A stretch of 46,107 bases of DNA from a virus: the IMG/VR virus record IMGVR_UViG_3300038436_000161, positions 1-46,107 of that record; one strand, given 5' to 3'. Positions within the stretch are counted from its first letter, which is position 1. Each line of letters begins with the position of its first letter. Made by a program: the position numbers and the translations under genes. Under the pieces are notes generated by a model, which was not told the origin of the DNA, ran no database searches, and saw only the letters and a program-made list of their open reading frames with translations. Shown piece after piece: positions 25,084 through 34,451 of the stretch.

Positions 25084-27417
25084 CTACGCCCGCTCATCCG
25101 CACGGATAAATATGCGTTGGGGGCCGTAGAGCGGCAGATTCTTTTTGCCCGTCTTGTTCCCGTTGAATTTCGCCCAGCCGCCAATCTTGTTCAAGATGCC
25201 CTCAATCTCGTAGGAGTCGCCCTTTTTGATGGTCTCGCGGTTCTTGCCAAAACACTCACACCAGATTTCCATAATGCAGACCTGTTTCCGGCGCGTGGTG
25301 CCTGTTTTCGTTTCACCGCCGAACTCACCGCCGCCAAGGAAGTTACGGCGGGCGTACAAGTCCATCTTGTCCCAGCCTTCCGGCAACAGGGTATCGAGGT
25401 ATTCGGCCACCAGGCCTTCCCGGTCGTCGTCCTCCATGGCGTCGCGCTGCTGGGTGGCGGCTTCCTCCGCAAGGCTGCCTTTGAGAAAGAGTTCTTCCCC
25501 ATCTTTGCAGCGTTCGATAGCCTCAGCCCAAATTTGGTCAACATCGGTCAGTTCCCATGCGTGGTACTTGCCCTGACCCCTAACCCGCACCGGCCAGAAG
25601 CGGCGGTTGCCCGTGATGTCCCTTAAGAATCCGCCGTCGCTGTTAGTGGTGCCGACGATGATACATGAGCGCGGGTGGCTTTCCACGGTCACGCCGTAGG
25701 GCTGGCGGTATTTGTCGTCTACGCGGGTGATGAAGGATTTCACCGTCTCCACATCCATTTTCTTGATGCCCGCCAGTTCGCCGAGCTCCAGTATCCAGTA
25801 GCCCTGCAGCTTCTCCGGCGCGGTCTTGTCCCTCATGTCGGAGATAGAGAGCGAATCGGAATACCACTGGCCGCCCAAGCGGGCAAAGAGCATGGATTTA
25901 CCGATACCTTGCGCGCCGTTCAGCACGAGGATGGAGTCGAACTTAATGCCCGGCTGGTAGATGCGGGCGACCGCCGCCACCAGCGTTTTTCTCGTCACTG
26001 CCCGGACATATGGCGTGTCGTCCGCACCCAGGTAGTCAACGAGCAGCGTATCCAGCCGCTCTTTACCATCCCATGAAAGCCCGCCGAGGTAATCCTTAAC
26101 CGGGTGGTACAGCCGCTCTACTGAAACCACGCCGAGCAGCGCGTCTTTAAACTTCGTCGGTGACCAAATGCCGTAAGTGCGCTCGAAGTACAGCTTTGCG
26201 CAGGCAAGGTCGGTGTCGCTCCAGCCAGGCTTTACCTGCGGCCACGGTAGCTCTCCGATAACATCGATCATGTTCTTGAACTGGTTGCACACAATAGGCT
26301 TAAGATTTGGGTCAAAACGCAGGATGATGGATATGTTGGTGAGCGTGTCCTTAACCGCGCCTGTTTTGTCCAACTTAAGCTGGCTCTGCCAGTTGTCCTC
26401 ATCGGTAAAGTCGGTTTCCGCCTGCGCCCGGCGTTCCTCGGCGAGCTGCACTTTGACCCGCTCATCTTTAACAGCGAAATCGGACATGGCTTTGAAAGAA
26501 GCCTTTTCTTCGAGGTCACCGAACTTGTGGAGCCGTACCAGGTCAAAGGCATTGAGCAGCTTCCCGCAGACCGGGTCGGTGGCGTGGTGGGAGTAGGCGA
26601 ACTTGCCGCCGTAGATAACCACGCCCGCCGAACTGTCGGCAGGGATGTAATCATAGCGGCCTGCCATCGCCGAAGGCTCGTAAATGTTTGAGAGGAACGC
26701 TTCGATTGCACCCTCAATGGGGTACGCCCGACAGAAAGCGCCGACCACGCCTTCTTTGGCAAGCGGGTCTTTCTGCTGTTTCAGGCTGCGTCGGATCACC
26801 TCCGACTGCCGTTTCGATGTCGGCCACATGGAGGTATCCCGCCAGTCCGCGTATTTGCTGAGATACAAGTCCGGATCGAGCGGCTCGCCGTCTTTTTCCC
26901 TGAATACAAATTCTCCGTCAGATGGGGTTGAGGGCCAGTACATCAGCCTTGACGGTTCGTAGGTGGTGTCGTCGAACAGGTCAATGCCGATTTCCTTAGC
27001 CACCATGCGCCCCAATGCGGGATACTCATCCTCACTGACCTCGCGTGAGAGCGGGATAATGAGTCGGATTCTCGGCGCTTCCGGCTTGTGTTTGTGGGTG
27101 GAATAGGCGCAGCAGGCCCAGTCATGGAGCGACTCGATCTGCTCCCAGACGCCGGCCGTAGCGTAGTCCATATCCAGCGTCAGCATGGAGCGGCAGAGGA
27201 CATGCCCGTTCCTGCGTTTGCCTTCCCGCAGGGCGCCGCCCACGAAACCGCCCACGTCCTTTACAGCATCCTGCCGGGCACGGCTCATCTTGCGAAATTC
27301 CGCTACCGTTTCGGTTGTGCGCTTCGTGGTGCGTACGGCGTTCTTGAAGTCCTCCCAGGAGATATCCCGGTTCTTCCATCTCTTTTCCATGCGGCTGTCG
27401 CCAACCGCTATCTTCAT
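25084..27417 (-). CDS. VapE-type primase-helicase (virulence-associated E)
   Basis: About 777 residues from the ATG at 27417, which follows AGGAGGTG and overlaps the previous stop. The frame is open to 27531 but the upstream part lies inside another gene. The N-terminal half is primase-like: MLTLDMDYATAG (acidic metal site) and STHKHKPEAPRIRLIIPL (sxH region). The C-terminal half is the VapE superfamily 3-like ATPase: LVLNGAQGIGKSMLFARLGG (Walker A), YWILELGELAGIK (Walker B), then IIVGTTNSDGGFLRDITGNR. It probably starts phage DNA replication. Confidence 0.92.
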   Translation of the reverse strand: MKIAVGDSRMEKRWKNRDISWEDFKNAVRTTKRTTETVAEFRKMSRARQDAVKDVGGFVGGALREGKRRNGHVLCRSMLTLDMDYATAGVWEQIESLHDWACCAYSTHKHKPEAPRIRLIIPLSREVSEDEYPALGRMVAKEIGIDLFDDTTYEPSRLMYWPSTPSDGEFVFREKDGEPLDPDLYLSKYADWRDTSMWPTSKRQSEVIRRSLKQQKDPLAKEGVVGAFCRAYPIEGAIEAFLSNIYEPSAMAGRYDYIPADSSAGVVIYGGKFAYSHHATDPVCGKLLNAFDLVRLHKFGDLEEKASFKAMSDFAVKDERVKVQLAEERRAQAETDFTDEDNWQSQLKLDKTGAVKDTLTNISIILRFDPNLKPIVCNQFKNMIDVIGELPWPQVKPGWSDTDLACAKLYFERTYGIWSPTKFKDALLGVVSVERLYHPVKDYLGGLSWDGKERLDTLLVDYLGADDTPYVRAVTRKTLVAAVARIYQPGIKFDSILVLNGAQGIGKSMLFARLGGQWYSDSLSISDMRDKTAPEKLQGYWILELGELAGIKKMDVETVKSFITRVDDKYRQPYGVTVESHPRSCIIVGTTNSDGGFLRDITGNRRFWPVRVRGQGKYHAWELTDVDQIWAEAIERCKDGEELFLKGSLAEEAATQQRDAMEDDDREGLVAEYLDTLLPEGWDKMDLYARRNFLGGGEFGGETKTGTTRRKQVCIMEIWCECFGKNRETIKKGDSYEIEGILNKIGGWAKFNGNKTGKKNLPLYGPQRIFIRADERA

Positions 27418-27833
27418 GTGTCTTGCACCTCCTCGCAGGTTTCTGAGAAATATCTTATAGGGATGCCGCGTTTCTTCGCCTTGGCGATTTCCGCGCCCAT
27501 CCCGGATGAAATGAAACTTCCGAACACCCAAAGCTCGTCACACTTACCCAGCCAGACCATGCCGAAGAACAGGCCGAGTTTACGTTGGGCAGGGTCGCCC
27601 TCGTCCAATACCAATGGATAGAGCAGATGGGGCGCGAAGGGGATCGCCCCTTTGTCCGCCGCAAACTTTAGATACCGCCTTGCGTTCAGCGTATTCCGAT
27701 GAATATCGCCCGCGAAGGGCGAGCAGATGAAAACACAGGGCTTCCAGCCTTTTGCCTTTTCCTCACGTGCCACGTTCGCCAGCGCCTCCGCGGCGGTGGG
27801 GTCGGGGTAACCTTCGGAATTATACCTGTCCAT
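27414..27833 (-). CDS. Nucleoside 2-deoxyribosyltransferase-like protein (DUF4406/DUF7768)
   Basis: A 139-residue Rossmann-like protein. KPCVFICSPFAGDIHRNTLN is the N-terminal strand and loop of the family, FAADKGAIPFAPHLLYPL follows, and DELWVFGSFISSGMGAEI holds the conserved Gly-rich turn. Relatives transfer deoxyribose between bases or bind nucleotides. A role in nucleotide salvage or in making modified nucleotides is possible but not shown. Confidence 0.85.
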   Translation of the reverse strand: MDRYNSEGYPDPTAAEALANVAREEKAKGWKPCVFICSPFAGDIHRNTLNARRYLKFAADKGAIPFAPHLLYPLVLDEGDPAQRKLGLFFGMVWLGKCDELWVFGSFISSGMGAEIAKAKKRGIPIRYFSETCEEVQDT

Positions 27834-27835
27834 GG

Positions 27836-28627
27836 CTATACCGTTTCGGACTCAAGCTTTTGTTCGATCAGCGGGAGGTGTCCGTGTGACTTCAGTAGTT
27901 CGTAGATGAACAGCCGCCCCTTTTGTGTCCAGTAGGTGTGGACTTTGGCGTGGATGTTCCCGTCGCTGGCGGGGTAGCTATGGGTCTTGGTTACGGTGTA
28001 CCCATGCTGCGCGTATTTCTGATAGAGTAACCAGATGTTGCCCTGCCTGAACTGGACACCAAGGTTGTGCAGGTATTCATTGAGCCAGCGCCCGGATTTA
28101 CCGTAATCCTTGGCAATGGTGGTAATGGCCACAGCGTCCCTACAGTTCAGAATCACATCGTAATAGCTGGCTTTTGGCTTCATCTCGGCAATCTGCTGCC
28201 TCTGGACACTGACCGTTGCGGCAAGGGCGGTATTCTTTGCCCGCTCCGCCTTAAGTTCCTGCAATGCCTTAATCCACAGGTCGGGGTCGGCAAGCAGTTC
28301 ATCGGCGGCATAAAGCCCGTGTCTACGGACGGATGGAAGAACCTCGTCAAACACCCAGCGCTCGAACCTTTCGGCGGAGGGAAGCTTGCTATGGACGATC
28401 AGCCGGTATAAATCGCCCTCGGTGATGAAATTAATTTGTTGTTCGCCGCCCGCGGTAAGGACTCGGTGTTTCACCGACCCCTTTGTGTGCCGCTTAACCG
28501 CGTCGTGCGGGTCAGCGTATCCCAGCAGCCTGGCGCACTCGGTTGCGGGGAACATTTCTTTGCCATCAATGGTCAGTACGCTAAGTGAGCCGAACTCTGT
28601 GTTACTGAAAACCTGTAATGATTTCAT
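27836..28627 (-). CDS. Phage antirepressor, Bro-N plus KilAC
   Basis: A 263-residue protein with an N-terminal Bro-N domain (residues about 5-105: FGSLSVLTIDGKEMFPATEC, LLGYADPHDAVKRH, FITEGDLYRLIVHSKL, WVFDEVLPSVRRHG) and a C-terminal KilAC/ANT domain (residues about 145-250: DAVAITTIAKDYG, GRWLNEYLHNLGVQF). Such proteins can bind DNA or repressors and switch phage development. It lies inside the replication operon, between the polymerase and the deoxyribosyltransferase-like gene, with an AGGAGG site. Confidence 0.92.
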   Translation of the reverse strand: MKSLQVFSNTEFGSLSVLTIDGKEMFPATECARLLGYADPHDAVKRHTKGSVKHRVLTAGGEQQINFITEGDLYRLIVHSKLPSAERFERWVFDEVLPSVRRHGLYAADELLADPDLWIKALQELKAERAKNTALAATVSVQRQQIAEMKPKASYYDVILNCRDAVAITTIAKDYGKSGRWLNEYLHNLGVQFRQGNIWLLYQKYAQHGYTVTKTHSYPASDGNIHAKVHTYWTQKGRLFIYELLKSHGHLPLIEQKLESETV

Positions 28628-28716
28628 GCGGAACCTCCTGAAAATATGGATTTTCGGAGCGATGTAAACTGCTCCTATCCATACACGAAATCCAGTGGAG
28701 ATTCGAACCCCCTGAA

Positions 28717-31575
28717 TCAGTCTTTTTTATAAAATTGGCACACAAACCCGTCGGCACGGAGCAGAAGCCCCTCTGCCCAGGGCGGGGTTTCAGCCATATA
28801 GCGGCAGATGTCCTCTGGCAACACACCGTAGGGCGCTTCAATAACCATCTCGTCGTGGACATGCATCACAATGGAAAGCCCCGCGCTGTCCAACCGCCGC
28901 ATGGCGTGGCAAAGGATGTCGCGGGAAATGGCCTGCACGATGTTCTCCACAAACTTGGGACCGTAGGATTCGATGCGTTCCCATTTTTTAGTGGCACCTA
29001 CACCTTCGTAGGTGACAGCTTCACCACCAAAACGGTTTTGGCCAATTTTGGGTTTCACATAGGCAAGCCGCCTACCGGAGGGAAGGGTTATAAACAGCAT
29101 CCCGCTTTTACACTCAAACCGGATGCCGTGTGTATCAGTGGTTGTCCGCTCTCGGACTGCCGTCGTCGCCGCCTTGTCCACATCCCACCAGAGCCGCACG
29201 ATTTTGGGATTGGCAGCTCTCCAGGCATTCACCAGCGGCTGGAGTTCCTCTTCGGCAACGCCCATCTCCAGTGCGCCCATTGCCTTCAGTGCTCCGACCG
29301 ATCCGCCATAACCACATGCCAGTTCTGTTTGCTTCGCCTTTTGCCTGAGAAGGCTCCCTTTGGTGACAGATTCAATCGGCACATTGAACATCCGGGCGGC
29401 GGTTGCTTCATAGATTTTCCCATCCCCTGCGAAAACGTCCATTTTCCACTTTTCGCCCGCAAGCCAAGCAATGACCCTGGCTTCAATAGATCCAAAATCG
29501 GCTACGATGAACTTGAAGCCCGGTTTCGGCACGAACGCCGTGCGGATGAGTTCGGAGAGGACGGCGGGCACGGAGTCGTAGAGGGCTTCCAGCGTGTCGA
29601 AGTCGCCGCTTTTCACAAGGCTTCGAGCCTGTGCCAAATCCGGCAGGTGGTTTTGGGGCAGATTTTGCACCTGAATCAGGCGCCCCGAATTGCCTGTGAC
29701 CCAAACACGCCCATTTCTCCGCACCAAAAAATATCCAGTTGATGTTACAGCACAGTAGACTTTACCTGAATAATGGTTTACCTTTGGTTTAACTCTTACT
29801 TCATGGCAATTCTTTGGAGTGAGCCATATATCCACAGCGTAGGCATCGTTCCAATTTGGATGCTCATCCGCACGATGTCTGACCCTGATAAGTGCACTTC
29901 TACCGCTGAGATGTGCAAATGCCTGAACCATATCGGCATTCTGCTTGTTACATGTACAATACTGAATGCTGTTAGGGGCACTCTGATACCCATCCCAATG
30001 CACAAGTTCATCGAAAAAAACATCCGCGCTCTCGTCAAACAACCATGATGCAAAGGTCTTATCACGAAACAATCTTAACCACAACGGGACGTGCCGTGCG
30101 TTTATCGTGAACATTGCTGCTTTTTTTGTATTTGCAGATTGTTCTGATTCAACGTACGTCAACTCCGCTTTTCTCAGCAGGGTACGGCAGCGTTCTATCT
30201 TTCTTTGTTTGGTGAATTTCAGCTTTATACTTCCGTCTGCGGCATAGTGTCCATCAGCCTGAACCATTATCAACACCCGTAACTGATTGTGTTCAAGATT
30301 TGAGTTTACACTCCTAAATCCAGTAAACGGTATGCTTGGGCGATACTGGGCCATATTTTCAACTGTATCGTTTTGCCAAGGTGCACCATATCGGCGTTTG
30401 ACGTACATCTTGTGGTCAGGCGTACTGATCTGGGCTATGCGTTTATCGGCGTACTCATATAGTTCTCCACTATAATCAAACTTCACGCGTTCGCACTTTT
30501 GAAATGAAATGGCCTCTCCATTTGGATTCCAACAAGCAATATCTCCGCCATTCCACTCATCAAGCCGAGACCAACCGTGCCTGGTCAAAATTTCGTGGTC
30601 GCCTGTTAAACACCAACGCCCAGTTCGGTTTGCGCCGTAAAACTGCAAGAGCCCTCTGGCCCTGCCGTCGGAACAGACGGCGTTCTCCATCGCCGTGTAT
30701 TTCTTTACGCTGCTTTTGGCGAGGTTTTGCCTGACTGTCAACACCTCGGCCAGATTCTCCGGGGCAGTCTTGAGCAGTTCTTTAACAGCCGCCTTACCAA
30801 GCGTGTCAGTTTCCATACCATGGTCGGACAGCCACGCCTTCATCTGGGCGACCGAGTTAGGGTTGTCCAAATCAGTGAGTTCCCGCATGGCGCATGTTAG
30901 CTCAGCCCTTGACCGCTCATCGAAGCGGATGGCTTCCTTAACTAAAGCCATGTCCAGCCGGATACCACGGTCATTTATCTTCTGGTCAAGGACGTAGTGT
31001 TGCCACTCATCCTCGGGCATAGGGAATCTGGAAAGCCGATCTGCGATGGCCATCTCGGTTTCCACGTCGCGGGCGTTGTAGGCTTTGAAGCGTTCCCACT
31101 TTTCCGGCGCATCGGCGGGCAGGTTGCGTGTGCGGCCGCCGTTTGCCTTGGTGGGTTTGCAGGGGACGGAGAAATATCGGATGAGGTCTTTGCCCTCCTT
31201 CAGCTTCTGCTTTTCCAGCCCGAATACCGCACCAGCGCCCTCCAGAGAAAGAGGAAGCCCCATATACGCCGCCCACACCATCGTGCAGCGCCATGATTCC
31301 GGCTCCAGCCACTTGCCAAGATACCTTGAAAGACAGACACGCTCGAATTGGGCGTTGTGAGCCCATTTCGTGACGTTTGCATCCGTCAGGGCTTCGCGGA
31401 TTTCCGGCGGTATGGTATCACCGCTGGCAAGGTCAATGACCCTGACCGCGCTGCCGTCAACGGAGTAGCCGAACAAGAGAACCCCAAAGTCAGGCGATTC
31501 ACTATAGCGGTAGACCCCGCTTTTGGCGAGGTCTGTACCGCTATAGGTTTCAACATCGGTAAAGAGAACCTTCAT
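28717..31575 (-). CDS. Family A DNA polymerase interrupted by an intein
   Basis: A 952-residue precursor. Residues 1-200 carry a 3'-5' exonuclease (FTDVETYSG gives the first DxE). The polymerase core has VADFGSIEARVIAWLAG (motif A), RQKAKQTELACGYGGSVGAL (motif B, with the usual RxxxK helix) and VMHVHDEMVIEAP (motif C, HDE). Between GANRTGRW and SGRLIQVQNLPQN, a highly conserved polymerase site, residues 322-629 form an intein. After splicing the enzyme would be about 644 residues, the normal length for this phage polymerase type. It follows the DUF2815 gene with a 4-base overlap. Confidence 0.93.
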   Translation of the reverse strand: MKVLFTDVETYSGTDLAKSGVYRYSESPDFGVLLFGYSVDGSAVRVIDLASGDTIPPEIREALTDANVTKWAHNAQFERVCLSRYLGKWLEPESWRCTMVWAAYMGLPLSLEGAGAVFGLEKQKLKEGKDLIRYFSVPCKPTKANGGRTRNLPADAPEKWERFKAYNARDVETEMAIADRLSRFPMPEDEWQHYVLDQKINDRGIRLDMALVKEAIRFDERSRAELTCAMRELTDLDNPNSVAQMKAWLSDHGMETDTLGKAAVKELLKTAPENLAEVLTVRQNLAKSSVKKYTAMENAVCSDGRARGLLQFYGANRTGRWCLTGDHEILTRHGWSRLDEWNGGDIACWNPNGEAISFQKCERVKFDYSGELYEYADKRIAQISTPDHKMYVKRRYGAPWQNDTVENMAQYRPSIPFTGFRSVNSNLEHNQLRVLIMVQADGHYAADGSIKLKFTKQRKIERCRTLLRKAELTYVESEQSANTKKAAMFTINARHVPLWLRLFRDKTFASWLFDESADVFFDELVHWDGYQSAPNSIQYCTCNKQNADMVQAFAHLSGRSALIRVRHRADEHPNWNDAYAVDIWLTPKNCHEVRVKPKVNHYSGKVYCAVTSTGYFLVRRNGRVWVTGNSGRLIQVQNLPQNHLPDLAQARSLVKSGDFDTLEALYDSVPAVLSELIRTAFVPKPGFKFIVADFGSIEARVIAWLAGEKWKMDVFAGDGKIYEATAARMFNVPIESVTKGSLLRQKAKQTELACGYGGSVGALKAMGALEMGVAEEELQPLVNAWRAANPKIVRLWWDVDKAATTAVRERTTTDTHGIRFECKSGMLFITLPSGRRLAYVKPKIGQNRFGGEAVTYEGVGATKKWERIESYGPKFVENIVQAISRDILCHAMRRLDSAGLSIVMHVHDEMVIEAPYGVLPEDICRYMAETPPWAEGLLLRADGFVCQFYKKD
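29689..30612 (-). mobile_element. Intein in DNA polymerase, 308 residues, with LAGLIDADG-like remnant
   Basis: The intein starts at Cys322 (CLTGDHEILTRHGWSRLDE, block A), with ISTPDHKMYV as block B. It ends VYCAVTSTGYFLVRRNGRVW (block F) and VTGN at Asn629, followed by Ser630 of the C-extein. The residue before the terminal Asn is Gly rather than the usual His. Between the splicing blocks, LRVLIMVQADGHYAADGSIK resembles one LAGLIDADG helix. The coding region is visibly more AT-rich than the flanking polymerase, as expected for a mobile element. Confidence 0.93.
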
Positions 31576-32132
31576 GCCAGGAAGTCGTCATCTATGTCTG
31601 TGGCAAAATCGTCCTCGGGACGGGTCTTCCCGCCAAGAGGCTCACCGTCAGACAGCTTCTGGACATTCTGTAAACCACAAGCGATGCCTCGATTGCCTGA
31701 TTGGTTAAACGCATAGAATGACAGGCTAACGCGGGCATAGATACCGCTGTAAACTTCACTGCGGTCAAGGATCGGGTCGCAAGACCGGTCTACAATACCG
31801 GGGGCGGTGTTCGAGTTGGCGTTCAGGAAATATGAATTTTTGTAGGCCTCATCGTCAGGACGGTCGATATCGCCGTCACGAAGCGGCAATTTCAGGCTTG
31901 CCTTGTTTGGCACTTTGCCGCCGAATTTGCCAGCGCCTTCTGCGATCGCTGCGTCAACAGCTTTTCTGATAGCGTCTAGGGTTTTTGTATCACTTTTAGG
32001 AATAATCACCGATACTGAATACTTCGCCGGGCTGCCATTGACGCTTTTTGGATCCCACAAATTGGCGTAAGACAGACGGCACTTACCGGTTACGACGCGT
32101 GTCGGGTTTTGGGTTTTTACTTGCTTTGACAT
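31572..32132 (-). CDS. DUF2815 protein, putative ssDNA-binding protein
   Basis: A 186-residue protein of the DUF2815 family, starting with TRVVTGKCRLSYANLWDPKS and followed by KYSVSVIIPKSDTKTL. The C-terminus is acidic (EDDFATDIDDDFLA), as in single-stranded DNA-binding proteins that contact replication partners. RVSLSFYAFNQSGNRGIACG is the conserved core. It lies directly upstream of the polymerase, overlapping by 4 bases. Single-stranded DNA binding is predicted for the family rather than seen here. Confidence 0.88.
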   Translation of the reverse strand: MSKQVKTQNPTRVVTGKCRLSYANLWDPKSVNGSPAKYSVSVIIPKSDTKTLDAIRKAVDAAIAEGAGKFGGKVPNKASLKLPLRDGDIDRPDDEAYKNSYFLNANSNTAPGIVDRSCDPILDRSEVYSGIYARVSLSFYAFNQSGNRGIACGLQNVQKLSDGEPLGGKTRPEDDFATDIDDDFLA

Positions 32133-32235
32133 TATGAGATTACCTCCGTTTAGTAGAATTTTTGTCGGTCATTCTTTGCTGAACCTGATCTCGGCTTACC
32201 GCGCCTGCCCTGCACAGCTGCGTAAAGCCTTATTA

Positions 32236-33360
32236 TCAATCGTCAATAAAGTCTTCCGCTGCCGAGTTAAGCTTGTACTTAGGACGCTTGTCTGAGAGAG
32301 GGACCAGCGTTGGCTTGCCAGGGGGCTTTTCGATAAGGCCGCCAAGAATTTCATTGAACTTTGCTTTCGTCATCAATTTCTCCATCTCGGTGATGGTGAT
32401 CAGGCTTTGCTTGTATATGTCACGATACCCGGCGGCTTTGGCGGCTTCTGCAACTGCATCCTCATTGGAATAACGGCGATTGCTTCTGCCTTCGACCAAC
32501 TTATATCCGCGCCATTGCTTTCCATGAAGTGCAGCTTGAAGAGCATAGTCACGTATGTCGTTCGCCCATGAGGCGAGATCGTCCAACAGGGCGAGAATAC
32601 CCTCGATATCCCCGTCCGTCAGCAGCGGCGGCAAGGCGAACTCGAACCGGGCAAGGTTCAGCTTTTCCTCCGCCCACGCCCGGCACTTCACCGCCGCGCG
32701 GCAGAACTGACAGTGTTCTCCTGGGACGTAATCACCCTCTCCACTAAAGGCGAGTGCTGCCGTGGGTTTAAGGACTTCCTCTGCCCACTGGTACAGCGAT
32801 TCCTTGAATACCGTGTGTGTGCTGACATTTTCGCGGCGGGGCTGGAATATGGTCATGGAAACCGTGCTAATGTCGTAAATGCCATCGAAGAGTTCCAGTG
32901 CGCCGAGGGCGTACAGCCTCATCTGCGGATTATCCTCAGCCTCCACCAGAACACCTTTGCCGAACTTAAAGTCAATAATGTGAATTGTGCCATCCGCGAT
33001 AATCACGCAGTCGCCCGTACCAAAGCCGTCCGGCACATATTTCGAGAAATCCAGTTTTTGCTCGATGAGTACCAGCGGGTCGGCGCAAATTTCCTTTGCC
33101 AGGGCAATCTGCTCCAGTACGAACTCCACATAGGCGTCCGTGTAGCCGTCCATCTCGTCGGAACCGTACTTGGACACTGGCTTCTTGGAGCGCATCTTGA
33201 GTGCCTTTCGCAGCTTGTGCTCGGCAAGCTCGTGGGCGGCGGTTCCCTCGGCGGCGGCTTCACCACTGTTGTCGTCAAATTTCAATTCCAGCCGTGCGGA
33301 TGGGGTGCAGACCATCCAACGGTGGGCGGCGGAGGCGGAGAGGATGGCGTGTTTAGTCAT
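32236..33360 (-). CDS. DUF2800 nuclease (Cas4/RecB-like)
   Basis: A 374-residue protein of the DUF2800 family. It starts SASAAHRWMVCTPSARLE, typical of RecB-like phage nucleases. The PD-(D/E)XK core has GFGTGDCVIIADGTIHIIDF and the DFKFGKG motif (D-x-K), followed by QMRLYALGALE (QxxxY motif). The Cys cluster EHCQFCRAAVKCRAWAEE may hold an iron-sulfur site. It probably acts in recombination with the DUF2815 protein. It overlaps the upstream gene by 4 bases. Confidence 0.9.
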   Translation of the reverse strand: MTKHAILSASAAHRWMVCTPSARLELKFDDNSGEAAAEGTAAHELAEHKLRKALKMRSKKPVSKYGSDEMDGYTDAYVEFVLEQIALAKEICADPLVLIEQKLDFSKYVPDGFGTGDCVIIADGTIHIIDFKFGKGVLVEAEDNPQMRLYALGALELFDGIYDISTVSMTIFQPRRENVSTHTVFKESLYQWAEEVLKPTAALAFSGEGDYVPGEHCQFCRAAVKCRAWAEEKLNLARFEFALPPLLTDGDIEGILALLDDLASWANDIRDYALQAALHGKQWRGYKLVEGRSNRRYSNEDAVAEAAKAAGYRDIYKQSLITITEMEKLMTKAKFNEILGGLIEKPPGKPTLVPLSDKRPKYKLNSAAEDFIDD

Positions 33361-33680
33361 TTCAGCCTCTCCGCGTCAGCGAGGAGCGTGGCATAGTGTG
33401 CCGGGTCGATCTGGCTGAGCTTCGGCGCGCCGTACTTTTCCAAAAGCCCGCGAACCTCTGAGGTAAACCCGGCTTGGCTCTTTTCGGCCAGCACTGCCCG
33501 GACTTGCTCCAGCGTGACCGCCTTTGCCGCAGACTTTTCTTCCTTTGCTGTGGCTACTTTTTCAGGCTGGGCCGCTTCGGCAAGTTCATTCCCCGCCATC
33601 GCTTCCGCAACCGCCTGCAAGCTGTCCGCAAGGGAGCGCAGGTCAGATACCACGTCGAGGAGCAGCTTGGTTTTGCTCAT
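33357..33680 (-). CDS. Small helical phage protein
   Basis: About 107 residues from the ATG at 33680, chosen for its GGAGG site 8 bases upstream. The N-terminus is helical (LLLDVVSDLRSLADSLQAVA), the middle is rich in Ala, Lys and Glu, and the C-terminus has VTLEQVRAVLAEKSQAGF and VRGLLEKYGAPKLSQIDP, a small helical domain often found in this slot next to DUF2800. Relatives are sometimes labelled rRNA biogenesis protein without support. The function is unknown. Confidence 0.75.
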   Translation of the reverse strand: MSKTKLLLDVVSDLRSLADSLQAVAEAMAGNELAEAAQPEKVATAKEEKSAAKAVTLEQVRAVLAEKSQAGFTSEVRGLLEKYGAPKLSQIDPAHYATLLADAERLK

Positions 33681-33882
33681 ACTCCGCACCTCCTTCCTTG
33701 ATTTCTTTAATTTCCACCGTTTCTACCGAGTCGCCGGGCGTTATCACGATGACGCCCACCTTCTCGCCGAACAGCAGGTTCAGCAGGCGACGGTAGATTT
33801 TTTGCGACCCGCTTTGCAGCACGGGGTTTCGGATACCGCCGGGCTTAGTCACGTTGATGGTGACCTTGTGTTTCAGGCCCAT
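33643..33882 (-). CDS. Small phage protein of unknown function
   Basis: About 79 residues from the ATG at 33882, which follows AAAGGAGG. The sequence starts MGLKHKVTINVTKPGGIRNP, and LNLLFGEKVGVIVITPGDSV is a predicted beta-rich core. Its 3' end overlaps the start of the next gene by 38 bases. The family is common in the early operon of clostridial phages; no function is known to me. Confidence 0.7.
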   Translation of the reverse strand: MGLKHKVTINVTKPGGIRNPVLQSGSQKIYRRLLNLLFGEKVGVIVITPGDSVETVEIKEIKEGGAEYEQNQAAPRRGI

Positions 33883-33956
33883 CTGTTCGCCTCCTTTCCG
33901 GGGGCGTTTTCTGCCCCTCACCGATATGCGAAAAAACGGGTCTGTTCGAACCCCTT

Positions 33957-34451
33957 TCAGAGGAAGAATTTTCGTAGCTTGTCGTGCATCTTTTTTAGGC
34001 GGTTACGGATAGCCGCCTCGGTCACGCCTTCCTCGGCGGCGATGTCCGTGTTGGTGCGCCGTTTGACGTAAACCTTTTCAAATAGGACTCGCTGCTGTGG
34101 CAGGAGGCTCTCCATCGCTTCGCCAAGCTGGAGCAACTTTTCCTCGTAGGCTTCTTCGTCCTTGCGAGATATGAGGGTGGCTTCGGGGTTCGCGCTGTTG
34201 TCGGCGAGGTAGCCGTTGCGGTCGCCCGCATCTTCGTCCTCTTCGTCACGGTAGCCGTCCAAGTGTGCGGACACGCGGTAATCGTGCCGCCGCTGCTCGT
34301 CCACCTCGGCGTCGTCCATTACGTGGAGCAGTTCTATGTCTGCCTCGGTCACGCCGTTCTCGCCGGGCGTAATGATGATTTTCGTGCCTTCAGCGGTGTA
34401 ATAGATGTAGTTCGTTCGGTTCTTTTTGCTGGTTTTGTACTGTCTTGACAT
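33957..34451 (-). CDS. Sigma-70 region 4-like regulator
   Basis: A 164-residue protein. The N-terminus binds no recognised ligand but contains TNYIYYTAEGTKIIITPGEN, which is conserved in phage proteins of this type. The C-terminal 60 residues are a sigma region 4 helix-turn-helix (SLLPQQRVLFEKVYVKRRTN, DIAAEEGVTEAAIRNRLKKM). The acidic middle (DGYRDEEDEDAGDRN) is a linker. It is one of the first genes of the minus-strand operon and may control early or middle transcription. Confidence 0.85.
   Translation of the reverse strand: MSRQYKTSKKNRTNYIYYTAEGTKIIITPGENGVTEADIELLHVMDDAEVDEQRRHDYRVSAHLDGYRDEEDEDAGDRNGYLADNSANPEATLISRKDEEAYEEKLLQLGEAMESLLPQQRVLFEKVYVKRRTNTDIAAEEGVTEAAIRNRLKKMHDKLRKFFL

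Noticed and set aside
24957-25184. A 75-codon minus-strand frame overlapping the end of the VapE gene
   Set aside because: Its N-terminal half is a shadow of VapE and the rest reads short DNA repeats; there is no ribosome binding site.
28687-28715. A tRNA T-arm-like stretch with GTTCGAATC on the minus strand just after the polymerase stop
   Set aside because: The acceptor, D and anticodon arms are missing, and the T stem pairs only in part. It could be an att-like remnant, but it lies mid-prophage with no integrase near.
28735-29742. A 335-codon plus-strand open frame
   Set aside because: It is antisense to the conserved polymerase motifs A to C and has no ribosome binding site or family likeness.
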